Shown here piece by piece: positions 49,711 to 59,246 of a stretch of DNA of 64,000 nucleotides (position 1 is the first letter of the stretch; every line of letters starts with the position of its first letter). The translations under genes were made by a program, and so were the position numbers. Source of the stretch: Pseudomonas muyukensis (GTDB lineage Bacteria > Pseudomonadota > Gammaproteobacteria > Pseudomonadales > Pseudomonadaceae); the NCBI RefSeq assembly GCF_019139535.1, contig NZ_CP077073.1, positions 5,050,501 through 5,114,500 of the forward strand, in the 5' to 3' direction. The notes beneath the pieces are model-generated. The model was not told where the DNA came from. It saw only the letters and a list, made by a program, of their open reading frames with translations, and did not search any database.

Positions 49711-49738
49711 GCCAGCAAGGCTGGCGCCTACGCGGTCG
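49711..49738. repeat. Half-REP sequence (copy of 751-774)
   Basis: GCCAGCAAGGCTGGCGCCTA followed by CGCGGTCG; 21 bases match 754-774. Lies between the convergent CoA-transferase and arcD-like genes. Confidence 0.5.
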
Positions 49739-49761
49739 GATGCCGACCAACACACCTGCGC

Positions 49762-51189
49762 CTACAGGCTCAACAGCCCCGAATACAACGCATATGCCGC
49801 CAACCCCGCCCCCGCCAGCACCGCCGCGAAGATCAGCTTCTCCCAGGCGGTGAACAACACCTGCCCCTGCTCACGCTTGGCCTGGGCGAACAGGATCACC
49901 CCCGGCGCGTACAGCAGCGCCGACAACAGCACATACTTGAGCCCACCGGCATACAGCAGCCACACCGCGTACAGCAACGCGATCAGCGCCACCAGCATGT
50001 CCTTGCGCCGCAACCCCGGCTGCCCCTGGTAGCTTTCGCCCTTGAACGTCAGCAACACCGCATAGGCCGCCGACCAGAAGTACGGCACCAGGATCATCGA
50101 CGAGGCCAGGTAGATCAGGCTGGTGTAGGTTCCGGCCGAGAACAGGGTGATCAGCAGGAAGCCCTGGATCATCACGTTGGTCAGCCACAAGGCATTGGCC
50201 GGCACATGGTTGGCGTTCTCCTGCGCCAGGAACTGCGGCATGGTCTTGTCACGCGCGGTGGCGAACAGGATCTCGGCACACAGCAGCGCCCAGGACAGCA
50301 GCGCCCCCAGCAGCGATATCGCCAGGCCGATGCTGATCAGCAACGCGCCCCAGGGCCCGACGATATGCTCCAGCACCGAGGCCAGCGACGGGTTCTGCAA
50401 CCCGGCCAGCTCCGGCTGGGTCATCACCCCCAGCGACAGCACGTTGACCAGCACCAGCAGGGCCAGCACCCCGAGAAAACCGATCACCGTGGCCTTGCCC
50501 ACATCCGAACGGTGCAGCGCCCGCCCCGAATAGACACTCGCCCCCTCGATGCCGATGAACACGAACACCGTCACCAGCATCATGTTGCGCACCTGCTCCA
50601 TGACGCTGCCGAACTGCGGGTTGCTCAGGCCCCAGATGTCCCGGGTGAAGATGTCGGCGCGAAAGGCAGCCGCGGCGATGACGATGAAGATCAGCAGCGG
50701 CACCACCTTGGCCACGGTGGTCACCTGGTTGATGAACGCCGCCTCCTTGATGCCACGCAACACCAGAAAATGCACGGCCCACAGCAACAACGAGGCGCAG
50801 CCGATGGCCACCGGGGTGTTGCCCTGGCCGAACACCGGAAAGTAGAAGCCCAAGGTGCTGAACAGCAGCACGAAGTAGCCGACGTTGCCCAGCCAGGCAC
50901 TGATCCAGTAGCCCCAGGCCGAGGAAAAGCCCATGTACTCGCCGAAGCCGGCCTTGGCATAGGCATACACCCCCGAGTCCAGCTCGGGCTTGCGGTTGGC
51001 CAGGCTCTGGAACACGAAGGCCAGTGCCAGCATGCCCACCGCGGTGATGCCCCAGCCGATCAGCACTGCCCCCACATCCGCGCGGGCCGCCATGTTCTGC
51101 GGCAACGAGAAGATCCCGCCGCCAATCATCGATCCGACCACCAGCGCGATCAGCGCGCCAAGGCGCAGCTTCTGTCCCGGTTCGCTCAT
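49762..51189 (-). CDS. ArcD-like arginine:ornithine antiporter, paralog
   Basis: 475 residues, APC superfamily with about 12-13 TM segments. The N-terminal motif LGALIALVVGSMIGGGIFSL binds the substrate backbone. Same length as the arcD gene at 51615 and clearly similar along its whole length, yet divergent and outside the arcDABC run. Probably exchanges arginine, ornithine or a related basic amino acid; may be a duplicate with altered regulation or specificity. Confidence 0.92.
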   Translation of the reverse strand: MSEPGQKLRLGALIALVVGSMIGGGIFSLPQNMAARADVGAVLIGWGITAVGMLALAFVFQSLANRKPELDSGVYAYAKAGFGEYMGFSSAWGYWISAWLGNVGYFVLLFSTLGFYFPVFGQGNTPVAIGCASLLLWAVHFLVLRGIKEAAFINQVTTVAKVVPLLIFIVIAAAAFRADIFTRDIWGLSNPQFGSVMEQVRNMMLVTVFVFIGIEGASVYSGRALHRSDVGKATVIGFLGVLALLVLVNVLSLGVMTQPELAGLQNPSLASVLEHIVGPWGALLISIGLAISLLGALLSWALLCAEILFATARDKTMPQFLAQENANHVPANALWLTNVMIQGFLLITLFSAGTYTSLIYLASSMILVPYFWSAAYAVLLTFKGESYQGQPGLRRKDMLVALIALLYAVWLLYAGGLKYVLLSALLYAPGVILFAQAKREQGQVLFTAWEKLIFAAVLAGAGLAAYALYSGLLSL

Positions 51190-51539
51190 GGGGCTCCTCG
51201 TGCGCGCGTGCGCGTGAACGTATTAACCAACATAAATGTTACAAGTTCTTTATTGAATCGAGCCATTAAACCTATAGCACTCATAACCGGAATGTCTATA
51301 GCCGCTTCCTGTTAAAAATGACAGTTGCGAAGTGCCTGGCAGCTCGCCTAAACCTGTCGCTGTTTACTGTGAAAAATTTGCGAAAACCCTAAAAGAGACT
51401 AACTTCTCATTTCGCAGGCGAAACGGAGCGTTTGCTCTAGAAGGACATGGAGGTGCCAGCGCACAAGGCCTGCGGCGAAGCTGTCGGCATCCTCCAGGAG
51501 ACGCATGAGGGATTTTTCTTACCTTCATGCGGGCATGAA
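51190..51539. other. Divergent arcD paralog intergenic region
   Basis: About 350 bases, A+T-rich near 51210-51320 and 51370-51420. Expected to hold the promoter of the minus-strand paralog; no second clear Anr box was found for that direction. Confidence 0.4.
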
Positions 51540-51581
51540 CTGATCTAAGTCAGCGAATGATCCAGGCGTCAGATTTATTCT
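51540..51581 (+). promoter_or_regulatory. Anr-type box and arcD promoter
   Basis: CTGAT-CTAA-GTCAG (51540-51553); its reverse is CTGAC-N4-ATCAG, close to the TTGAC-N4-ATCAG Anr site recalled for the P. aeruginosa arcD promoter. A TTATTCT -10-like box at 51575-51581 places the Anr centre near -41, the class II position. Predicts oxygen-limited induction of arcDABC. Confidence 0.6.
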
Positions 51582-51614
51582 GAGGTCAACTTTCTCCTGG
51601 TACGGAGTCGTTAA

Positions 51615-53042
51615 ATGTCTGATTCTCCCGGAAAACTAAAACTGGGTGCACTTGTTGCACTTGTCGTCGGCTCGATGATCGGCGGCGGGATCTTCTCGTT
51701 GCCACAAAACATGGCCGCCAGCGCTGGCGTCGGCGCCGTGCTGATCGGCTGGGCCATCACCGCGGTGGGCATGCTCACCCTCGCCTTCGTGTTCCAGACC
51801 CTGGCCAACCGCAAGCCCGACCTTGACGGCGGGGTATATGCCTATGCCAAGGCCGGCTTCGGCGACTACATGGGCTTTTCCTCGGCCTGGGGCTACTGGA
51901 TCAGCGCCTGGCTGGGCAACGTCGGCTACTTCGTGCTGCTGTTCAGCACCCTGGGCTATTTCTTCCCGGTGTTCGGCGAAGGCAATACCCCGGCGGCGGT
52001 GATCGGCGCCTCGGTGCTGCTGTGGGCCGTGCACTTCCTGGTGCTGCGCGGCATCAAGGAAGCCGCGTTCATCAACCTGGTCACCACCGTGGCCAAGGTC
52101 GTGCCGCTGGCGCTGTTCGCGCTGATCTGCCTGTTCGCCTTCAGGCTCGACATCTTCACCGCCGATATCTGGGCCCTGGGCACACCGGAGCTGGGCGGCG
52201 TGATGGACCAGGTGCGCAACATGATGCTGGTCACCGTGTGGGTGTTCATCGGCATCGAGGGCGCGAGCATCTTTTCCTCCCGGGCGGAAAAACGCTCCGA
52301 CGTCGGCAAGGCCACGGTCATCGGTTTCGTCACCGTGCTGCTGTTCCTGGTGCTGGTCAACGTGCTGTCGCTGGGCGTGATGACCCAGCCGGAACTGGCC
52401 AAGCTGCAGAACCCGTCGATGGCCGCGGTGCTCGAGCACGTCGTCGGCCACTGGGGCGCGGTGCTGATCAGCGTCGGCCTGATCATCTCGCTGCTCGGGG
52501 CCCTGCTCTCCTGGGTGCTGCTGTGCGCCGAGATCATGTTCGCCGCGGCCAAGGACCACACCATGCCGGAGTTCCTGCGCCGCGAGAACGCCAACCACGT
52601 GCCGGCCAACGCCCTGTGGCTGACCAACGCCATGGTGCAGATCTTCCTGGTCATCACCCTGTTCTCCAACAGCACCTACCTGTCGCTGATCTACCTCGCC
52701 ACCTCGATGATCCTGGTGCCCTACCTGTGGTCGGCCGCCTACGCGGTGCTCCTGGCGGTGCGCAGCGAGACCTACGAACAGGCCCTGGCCGAGCGCAAGA
52801 AAGACCTGATCATCGGCGCCATCGCCCTGCTGTATGCCATCTGGCTGCTGTACGCCGGCGGGGTGAAATACCTGCTGCTCTCGGCCCTGCTCTATGCCCC
52901 TGGCGCCATCCTGTTCGCCAAGGCCAAGCGCGAAGTCGGCCAACCGATCTTCACCAACGTCGAGAAACTGATCTTCGCCGCCGTGGTGCTAGGCGCCCTG
53001 GTGGCGGCCTACGGGCTCTACGACGGCTTCCTGACTCTCTGA
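51615..53042 (+). CDS. arcD: Arginine:ornithine antiporter
   Basis: 475 residues, APC-type transporter importing arginine and exporting ornithine for the arginine deiminase pathway. LGALVALVVGSMIGGGIFSL at the N-terminus, about 13 TM segments. Opens the arcDABC operon, 33 nt before arcA, behind an Anr-type site. Confidence 0.96.
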   Translation: MSDSPGKLKLGALVALVVGSMIGGGIFSLPQNMAASAGVGAVLIGWAITAVGMLTLAFVFQTLANRKPDLDGGVYAYAKAGFGDYMGFSSAWGYWISAWLGNVGYFVLLFSTLGYFFPVFGEGNTPAAVIGASVLLWAVHFLVLRGIKEAAFINLVTTVAKVVPLALFALICLFAFRLDIFTADIWALGTPELGGVMDQVRNMMLVTVWVFIGIEGASIFSSRAEKRSDVGKATVIGFVTVLLFLVLVNVLSLGVMTQPELAKLQNPSMAAVLEHVVGHWGAVLISVGLIISLLGALLSWVLLCAEIMFAAAKDHTMPEFLRRENANHVPANALWLTNAMVQIFLVITLFSNSTYLSLIYLATSMILVPYLWSAAYAVLLAVRSETYEQALAERKKDLIIGAIALLYAIWLLYAGGVKYLLLSALLYAPGAILFAKAKREVGQPIFTNVEKLIFAAVVLGALVAAYGLYDGFLTL

Positions 53043-53075
53043 ACCCCACGTCTTCGCTTTACCGGAGGATTCACC

Positions 53076-54332
53076 ATGTCCACTGAGAAACAGAAATACG
53101 GCGTCCATTCCGAAGCCGGCAAACTGCGCAAAGTGATGGTCTGCAGCCCGGGCCTGGCGCACAAGCGCCTGACCCCGAGCAACTGCGACGAGCTGCTGTT
53201 CGACGACGTGATCTGGGTCGACCAGGCCAAGCGCGACCACTTCGACTTCGTCACCAAGATGCGCGAGCGCGGCGTCGATGTGCTGGAGATGCACAACCTG
53301 CTGACCGATATCGTCCAGCAGCCCGAGGCGCTGAAGTGGATTCTCGACCGCAAGATCACCTCCGACACCGTGGGCGTCGGCCTCACCAATGAAGTGCGCA
53401 GCTGGCTCGAAGGCCTCGACCCGCGCCACCTGGCCGAGTTCCTGATCGGCGGTGTGGCCGGCCAGGACCTGCCGGAAAGCGAGGGCGCCAGCGTGGTCAA
53501 GATGTACAACGACTACCTGGGCCACTCCAGCTTCATCCTGCCGCCGCTGCCCAACACCCAGTTCACCCGTGACACCACCTGCTGGATCTACGGCGGTGTG
53601 ACCCTGAACCCGATGTACTGGCCGGCGCGACGCCAGGAAACCCTGCTGACCACCGCGATCTACAAGTTCCACAAGGAGTTCACCGAAAAAGGCGACTTCC
53701 AGGTCTGGTACGGCGATCCGGACAAGGACCACGGCAACGCCACCCTCGAGGGCGGCGACGTGATGCCGATCGGCAAGGGTATCGTGCTCATCGGCATGGG
53801 CGAGCGCACCTCGCGCCAGGCCATCGGCCAGCTGGCGCAGAACCTGTTCGCCAAGGGCGCGGTAGAGAAGGTCATCGTCGCCGGCCTGCCCAAGTCCCGC
53901 GCCGCCATGCACCTGGACACCGTGTTCAGCTTCTGCGACCGCGACCTGGTCACGGTCTTCCCTGAAGTGGTCAGGGAGATCGTGCCGTTCATCATCCGCC
54001 CGGACGAAAGCAAGCCCTACGGCATGGATGTGCGCCGCGAGAACAAGTCGTTCATCGAGGTGGTCGGCGAGCAACTGGGGGTCAAGCTGCGCGTGGTCGA
54101 GACCGGCGGCAACAGCTTCGCCGCCGAACGCGAACAGTGGGATGACGGCAACAACGTGGTGGCCATCGAGCCGGGCGTGGTCATCGGCTATGACCGCAAC
54201 ACCTACACCAACACCCTGCTGCGCAAGGCCGGGATCGAGGTCATCACCATCAGCGCCGGCGAACTGGGCCGGGGCCGCGGCGGCGGCCACTGCATGACCT
54301 GCCCGATCGTGCGCGACCCTATCGACTACTAA
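53076..54332 (+). CDS. arcA: Arginine deiminase
   Basis: Converts arginine to citrulline plus ammonia. 418 residues. Substrate and catalytic segments: [22 protein letters not shown] and the nucleophile Cys406 in [10 protein letters not shown] close to the C-terminus. GGAGG lies 7 nt before the ATG. Confidence 0.98.
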   Translation: MSTEKQKYGVHSEAGKLRKVMVCSPGLAHKRLTPSNCDELLFDDVIWVDQAKRDHFDFVTKMRERGVDVLEMHNLLTDIVQQPEALKWILDRKITSDTVGVGLTNEVRSWLEGLDPRHLAEFLIGGVAGQDLPESEGASVVKMYNDYLGHSSFILPPLPNTQFTRDTTCWIYGGVTLNPMYWPARRQETLLTTAIYKFHKEFTEKGDFQVWYGDPDKDHGNATLEGGDVMPIGKGIVLIGMGERTSRQAIGQLAQNLFAKGAVEKVIVAGLPKSRAAMHLDTVFSFCDRDLVTVFPEVVREIVPFIIRPDESKPYGMDVRRENKSFIEVVGEQLGVKLRVVETGGNSFAAEREQWDDGNNVVAIEPGVVIGYDRNTYTNTLLRKAGIEVITISAGELGRGRGGGHCMTCPIVRDPIDY

Positions 54333-54403
54333 CGCCCATTGCACCCGGCCGCATCCAGCAGACAGCGGCCGGGCATACCTCACCGAATCCAAGGAGAACC
54401 GTC

Positions 54404-55414
54404 ATGGCGTTCAACATCCACAACCGCAACCTGCTCAGCCTCGAACACCACAGCACCCGCGAGCTGCGCTACCTGCTGGACCTGTCCCGCGACCTCAAGC
54501 GCGCCAAGTACACCGGCACCGAGCAGCAGCACCTGAAGGGCAACAACATCGCCCTGATCTTCGAGAAAACCTCGACCCGCACCCGCTGCGCCTTCGAAGT
54601 CGCCGCCTATGACCAGGGCGCCAACGTCACCTACATCGACCCCAACTCCTCGCAGATCGGCCACAAGGAAAGCATGAAGGACACCGCCCGCGTGCTCGGG
54701 CGCATGTACGACGCCATCGAGTATCGCGGCTTCAAGCAGGAGATCGTCGAGGAACTGGCCAAGTTCGCCGGCGTGCCAGTGTTCAACGGCCTGACCGACG
54801 AGTACCACCCGACCCAGATGATCGCCGACGTGCTGACCATGCGCGAACACAGCGACAAGCCGCTGCACGACATCAGCTATGCCTACCTGGGCGACGCCCG
54901 CAACAACATGGGCAACTCGCTGCTGCTGATCGGCGCCAAGCTCGGCATGGATGTGCGCATTGCCGCGCCGAAGGCGCTGTGGCCGCATGACGACCTGGTC
55001 GAGCGCTGCAAGCAGTACGCCGAGGAAAGCGGCGCGCGCATCACCCTGACCGAAGACCCGAAAGCCGCGGTCAAGGGCGTGGACTTCGTCCACACCGACG
55101 TCTGGGTGTCGATGGGCGAGCCGGTCGAGGCCTGGGGCGAGCGTATCCAGCAACTGCTGCCCTACCAGGTAAACAAGGAGCTGATGAAGTCCACCGGCAA
55201 CCCACGCACCAAGTTCATGCACTGCCTGCCGGCGTTCCACAACTCCGAGACCAAGGTCGGCAAGCAGATCGCCGAACAGTACCCGCACCTGGCCAACGGC
55301 ATCGAAGTGACCGATGACGTGTTCGAGTCGCCGGCGTGCATCGCCTTCGAGCAGGCGGAAAACCGCATGCACACCATCAAGGCGATCCTGGTATCGACCC
55401 TGGCCGACCTGTAA
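54404..55414 (+). CDS. arcB: Catabolic ornithine carbamoyltransferase
   Basis: Phosphorolysis of citrulline to ornithine and carbamoyl phosphate. 336 residues. The carbamoyl-phosphate motif is [13 protein letters not shown], the ornithine site includes [12 protein letters not shown], and the catalytic Cys is in MHCLPAFH. Starts 71 nt after arcA; catabolic assignment from the operon. Confidence 0.97.
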   Translation: MAFNIHNRNLLSLEHHSTRELRYLLDLSRDLKRAKYTGTEQQHLKGNNIALIFEKTSTRTRCAFEVAAYDQGANVTYIDPNSSQIGHKESMKDTARVLGRMYDAIEYRGFKQEIVEELAKFAGVPVFNGLTDEYHPTQMIADVLTMREHSDKPLHDISYAYLGDARNNMGNSLLLIGAKLGMDVRIAAPKALWPHDDLVERCKQYAEESGARITLTEDPKAAVKGVDFVHTDVWVSMGEPVEAWGERIQQLLPYQVNKELMKSTGNPRTKFMHCLPAFHNSETKVGKQIAEQYPHLANGIEVTDDVFESPACIAFEQAENRMHTIKAILVSTLADL

Positions 55415-55427
55415 TCCCGCGCGCCCT

Positions 55428-55502
55428 CTGTAGGAGCCAGCCTTGCTGGCGAACCGGTCCACCGATGCCGATGGCATTCGCCGGCAAAGCCGGCTCCTAC
55501 AG
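55428..55502. repeat. REP variant between arcB and arcC
   Basis: CTGTAGGAGCCAGCCTTGCT and, inverted, GCAAAGCCGGCTCCTACAG. Intra-operonic, like the copies in the gts operon. Confidence 0.85.
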
Positions 55503-55534
55503 GGACCGCGCCACCCAGCAGAAGGACATTCCCC

Positions 55535-56464
55535 ATGCGTATCGTTGTTGCATTGGGCGGCAACGCCCTGCTGCGCCGCGGCGAACCGATGACCGCCGAC
55601 AACCAGCGCGCCAATATCCGCACCGCCACCGAGCAGATCGCCAAGATCCACCCCGGCAACGAGCTGGTCATCGCCCACGGCAACGGCCCGCAGGTCGGCC
55701 TGCTGGCCCTGCAGGGGCTGTCGTACAAGGCCGATGAAGCCTATCCGCTGGACGTGCTCGGCGCCGAGACCGAAGGCATGATCGGCTACATGATCGAACA
55801 GGAACTGGGCAACCTGCTGGACTTCGAGGTGCCGTTCGCCACCCTGCTGACGCAAGTGGAAGTGGATGCCAACGACCCGGCGTTCAAGGACCCGACCAAG
55901 TTCATCGGCCCGGTCTACGCCAAGGACGAGGCCGAGCGCCTGGCCAAGGAAAAAGGCTGGGTGGTCAAGCCCGACGGCGACAAGTACCGCCGCGTGGTGG
56001 CCAGCCCGAAACCCAAGCGCATCTTCGAGATCCGCCCGATCAAATGGCTGCTGGAGAAGAGCAGCATCGTGATCTGCGCCGGCGGTGGCGGCATCCCCAC
56101 CCTGTACGACGAAAACCGCAAGCTCAAGGGCGTCGAGGCGGTGATCGACAAGGACCTGTGCTCTGCCCTGCTGGCCGAGCAACTGGAAGCCGACCTGCTG
56201 ATCATCGCCACCGACGTCGACGCGGCGTACATCGACTGGGGCAAGCCGACCCAGAAGGCCATTGCCCAGGCACACCCCGACGAGCTGGAACGGCTGGGCT
56301 TCGCCGCAGGCTCCATGGGGCCGAAGGTCCAGGCCGCCTGCGATTTCGCCCGCCATACGGGTAAAGTGGCGGTGATCAGTTCGCTGGAGAACATCGAGGA
56401 CATCGTCAAGGGCACCGCCGGCACGCGGGTTTCCACCGCCAAGCCCGGTATCAGCTACCGTTGA
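55535..56464 (+). CDS. arcC: Carbamate kinase
   Basis: Makes ATP from carbamoyl phosphate, the energy-yielding step of the pathway. 309 residues, amino-acid-kinase fold: [51 protein letters not shown] and [14 protein letters not shown]. Last enzyme gene of arcDABC. Confidence 0.98.
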   Translation: MRIVVALGGNALLRRGEPMTADNQRANIRTATEQIAKIHPGNELVIAHGNGPQVGLLALQGLSYKADEAYPLDVLGAETEGMIGYMIEQELGNLLDFEVPFATLLTQVEVDANDPAFKDPTKFIGPVYAKDEAERLAKEKGWVVKPDGDKYRRVVASPKPKRIFEIRPIKWLLEKSSIVICAGGGGIPTLYDENRKLKGVEAVIDKDLCSALLAEQLEADLLIIATDVDAAYIDWGKPTQKAIAQAHPDELERLGFAAGSMGPKVQAACDFARHTGKVAVISSLENIEDIVKGTAGTRVSTAKPGISYR

Positions 56465-56520
56465 ATGCAGTTGGCGGGTGCCCGGCGCCCGCCGTTTTCA
56501 ACCTTCCGAAGGAGTCTGCC

Positions 56521-56889
56521 ATGGCCCAGTACGCGCCCGGTCATGTACACATTGAGCGCAACGCGCTGAACACCAACGACCACAGCTACGACCTCAATAT
56601 CGAATACGAGGCGGCGACCGACCCCAAGGAAGGCAGAGGTATACAGTTCCGCATGCACGGCCATATCGAGGGCAAGACGGTCGATGAGAAATTCTTCCTG
56701 GCCAGGGACCAGGTGCTGCCGAGCTTTCTGATGCAATTGAGCCGCAAGGCCCAGTCCTACCTGCCGCCACCGAAGAAGTTCGAGAACCTCGGCTCGCCGC
56801 ACAAGCTGTATGACTACATGTTCGAAGACATTCGCACCAAGCTGGATGTGAAATCGGGCGACCCGATCAAACCTGAACATCTCGAGTAA
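56521..56889 (+). CDS. DUF5064-like small protein
   Basis: 122 residues, soluble and mostly beta in appearance. Starts MAQYAPGHVHIERNAL, then DHSYDLNIEYEA and FRMHGHIEGKTVDEKFFLAR; resembles the Pseudomonas DUF5064 family from memory. GAAGGAG lies 9 nt before the ATG; 56 nt after arcC, so probably read with the arc operon. Function unknown. Confidence 0.75.
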   Translation: MAQYAPGHVHIERNALNTNDHSYDLNIEYEAATDPKEGRGIQFRMHGHIEGKTVDEKFFLARDQVLPSFLMQLSRKAQSYLPPPKKFENLGSPHKLYDYMFEDIRTKLDVKSGDPIKPEHLE

Positions 56890-56890
56890 T

Positions 56891-57001
56891 TGCTGGGGCT
56901 GCTGCGCAGCCCTTTCCTACAGGTACATGCGATCCCTGTAGGAGCGGCCTTGCCGAGGCGTCGGACCGGTCGGAAAGGGCCGCAAAGCGGCCCCAGCAAT
57001 G
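56891..57001. repeat. REP palindrome pair, inverted arrangement
   Basis: TTGCTGGGGCTGCTGCGCAG ... CCTACAG at left and CTGTAGGAGCGGCCTTGCCG ... GGCCCCAGCAA at right; outer arms TTGCTGGGGC/GCCCCAGCAA pair. Confidence 0.85.
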
Positions 57002-57060
57002 TTGGGCTGGTCACGGCTCCCAAGGCATACTACGGCCTCCCTCGGCCATAATTGCCCCCC

Positions 57061-58569
57061 ATGCGCATCCACGTCAGCTTCATCGACCGCGTCGGCATCA
57101 CCCAGGAAGTCCTGGCCTTGCTCGGCGCCCGCAACCTCAACCTCGATGCCGTGGAGATGGTCCCGCCGAACGTCTACATCGACGCCCCGACCCTCAGCCC
57201 CGCCGTGCTCGAGGAACTGCACGACGCCCTGTTCGAGGTGCACGGCGTGCAATCGGTGGAAGTGGTCGACATCCTCCCCGGCCAGCGCCGCCACCTGCAG
57301 CTCGACGCCCTGCTCGCCGCCATGAGCGACCCGGTGCTGGCAGTGGACAGCGCCGGCAAGGTGCTGTTGGCCAACCCGGCGCTGATCGCCCTGTGCGGCC
57401 GCGAGTCGGCCGGGCGCTCGGTGGGCGAGCTGTTTGGCGATCCCGACCTGCTGCAGGCGCTGCTGGACAACAACTTCCACCTGCCGATGCGCGAGATGCA
57501 GCTCAACGGCCAGAGCCTGCTACTCGATGCCACGCCGATCACCCACGCCGGCGGCCTGCTGACCCTGTACCCGCCGAACCGCATGGGCGAGCGCCTGTCG
57601 GCGCTGCACCATGACCATGCCGAAGGCTTCGACGCCATGCTCGGCGACTCCCCGGCGATTCGTACCCTCAAGGCCCGCGCCCTGCGCGTGGCCGCACTCG
57701 ACGCGCCGCTGCTGGTGCATGGCGAGACCGGCACCGGCAAGGAACTGGTGGCCCGTGCCTGCCATGCCATCAGCAGCCGCCATGCCGCGCCGTTCCTGGC
57801 GCTGAACTGCGCCGCACTGCCCGAGAGCCTGGCCGAGAGCGAACTGTTCGGCTATGCCCCCGGCGCCTTCACCGGCGCGCAACGGGGCGGCAAGCCCGGG
57901 CTGATGGAGCTGGCCAACCAGGGCACGGTGTTCCTCGACGAGATCGGCGAGATGTCGCCCTACCTGCAAGCCAAGCTGCTGCGTTTTCTCAGCGATGGCA
58001 GCTTCCGCCGGGTCGGCGGCGACCGCGAGGTGAAAGTGGACGTGCGCATCATCAGCGCTACCCACCGCGACCTGGAGCGCATGGTCGCCGAGGGCACTTT
58101 CCGCGAAGACCTTTTCTACCGCCTCAACGTCCTCAACCTGCAGGTGCCGCCGCTGCGCGAGCGCGGCCAGGACATCCTGTCGCTGGCACACTTCTTCATG
58201 CAGCAGGCCTGCACCCAGATCCAGCGCCCGGCCTGCCGCCTGGCCCCGGCCACGCACCCGGCGCTGCTGGCCAACCCCTGGCCGGGCAACGTGCGCCAGT
58301 TGCAGAACGTGATCTTCCGCGCCGCGGCCATCTGCGAAAGCAACGTGGTGGATATCGGCGACCTCGACATCGCCGGCACCTCGGTGGCTCGTGGACAGGA
58401 TGGCGAGGTAGCGAGTCTGGAACAGGCGGTGGGGGATTTCGAGCGCGAGCTGTTGCAGCGGCTGTATGCCAGCTACCCCTCGACCCGGCAGCTGGCGGGG
58501 CGCTTGCAGACTTCGCACACAGCCATCGCCCAGCGCTTGCGCAAATATGGAATTCCAACCAGAGGTTGA
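57061..58569 (+). CDS. gcsR: TyrR/GcsR-like sigma-54 enhancer-binding activator
   Basis: 502 residues. An N-terminal ACT domain (about 1-75; [20 protein letters not shown]) for amino-acid sensing and a PAS domain (about 80-190) come first. The AAA+ domain carries Walker A GETGTGKE, the sigma-54 contact loop GAFTGA and Walker [12 protein letters not shown]-terminal TyrR-type HTH has [20 protein letters not shown]. In P. aeruginosa the TyrR-like GcsR activates the adjacent glycine-cleavage operon in response to glycine; the same neighbourhood and a sigma-54 promoter before gcvH support that here. A PhhR-like role is the alternative. Confidence 0.88.
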   Translation: MRIHVSFIDRVGITQEVLALLGARNLNLDAVEMVPPNVYIDAPTLSPAVLEELHDALFEVHGVQSVEVVDILPGQRRHLQLDALLAAMSDPVLAVDSAGKVLLANPALIALCGRESAGRSVGELFGDPDLLQALLDNNFHLPMREMQLNGQSLLLDATPITHAGGLLTLYPPNRMGERLSALHHDHAEGFDAMLGDSPAIRTLKARALRVAALDAPLLVHGETGTGKELVARACHAISSRHAAPFLALNCAALPESLAESELFGYAPGAFTGAQRGGKPGLMELANQGTVFLDEIGEMSPYLQAKLLRFLSDGSFRRVGGDREVKVDVRIISATHRDLERMVAEGTFREDLFYRLNVLNLQVPPLRERGQDILSLAHFFMQQACTQIQRPACRLAPATHPALLANPWPGNVRQLQNVIFRAAAICESNVVDIGDLDIAGTSVARGQDGEVASLEQAVGDFERELLQRLYASYPSTRQLAGRLQTSHTAIAQRLRKYGIPTRG

Positions 58570-58590
58570 AGCAGGCGGCATCACCAGTAG

Positions 58591-58700
58591 CGATTTCATT
58601 ACAGCGTATCGATATCGATACACATCCATTTGCATGCGCCTTTGCAAGGGTTTGATCCCGCAACGCTTTTGATTCCCGGCCTACCTGTATCGATTTCATT
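58591..58700. promoter_or_regulatory. Repeats and palindrome upstream of gcvH
   Basis: Direct repeat CGATTTCATT at 58591-58600 and 58691-58700, exactly 100 bp apart, and a perfect 16-bp palindrome GTATCGATATCGATAC at 58606-58621, with TGTATCGATTTCATT at 58686 sharing its half-site. Upstream of a sigma-54 promoter, these are candidate enhancer sites for the neighbouring activator. Confidence 0.5.
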
Positions 58701-58766
58701 CCACAAAAATGACAAAAAATCTAATGAACTTATTCAAGCCATTGATTAATAAAGATTTTTAACAGC

Positions 58767-58782
58767 TGGCCGCATTATTGCT
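58767..58782 (+). promoter_or_regulatory. Sigma-54 promoter of gcvH
   Basis: TGGCCGCATTATTGCT: the -24 GG and -12 GC are separated by ten bases, matching TGGCACG-N4-TTGCW with two changes in the -24 element. Transcription would start about 58793. Confidence 0.75.
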
Positions 58783-58851
58783 AAGGGAATTCCAACCTTA
58801 AGAGCGCGGAGCCTACCGCGCCCAACGCCCCCTGCTTCCCGAGGAATTCCC

Positions 58852-59235
58852 ATGAGCGAGTTGCGTTTCACCGAAGATCACGAATGGCTGCGCGTCGAAG
58901 CCGATGGCAGCGTCACCGTGGGCATCACCGCCTACGCCCAGAACGCCCTCGGCGACGTGGTCTATGTGCAACTGCCGGAGCTGCAGCAGTACGAAAAGGG
59001 CGCCGAAGCCTCCACCGTGGAATCGGTCAAGGCCGCCAGCGGCGTGTACATGCCGCTCACCGGTGAAGTGGTCGCGGTCAACGAAGGCCTGAACGACAGC
59101 CCCGAGCGGGTCAACGAAGACCCGCTGGGCGAAGGCTGGTTCTTCCGCTTCCTCCCTGCCGACATCAGCGAAGTGCACGCCCTGCTCGACCAGGACGCCT
59201 ACGACCGCCTGCTCAAAGCCAACGACGACGCCTGA
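58852..59235 (+). CDS. gcvH: Glycine cleavage system H protein
   Basis: Lipoyl carrier shuttling the aminomethyl group from GcvP to GcvT. 127 residues; lipoylated Lys60 in ASTVESVKAAS; family opening RFTEDHEWLRVE. First gene of the operon, GAGGAA upstream. Confidence 0.97.
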   Translation: MSELRFTEDHEWLRVEADGSVTVGITAYAQNALGDVVYVQLPELQQYEKGAEASTVESVKAASGVYMPLTGEVVAVNEGLNDSPERVNEDPLGEGWFFRFLPADISEVHALLDQDAYDRLLKANDDA

Positions 59236-59246
59236 GGTAGCCCACC

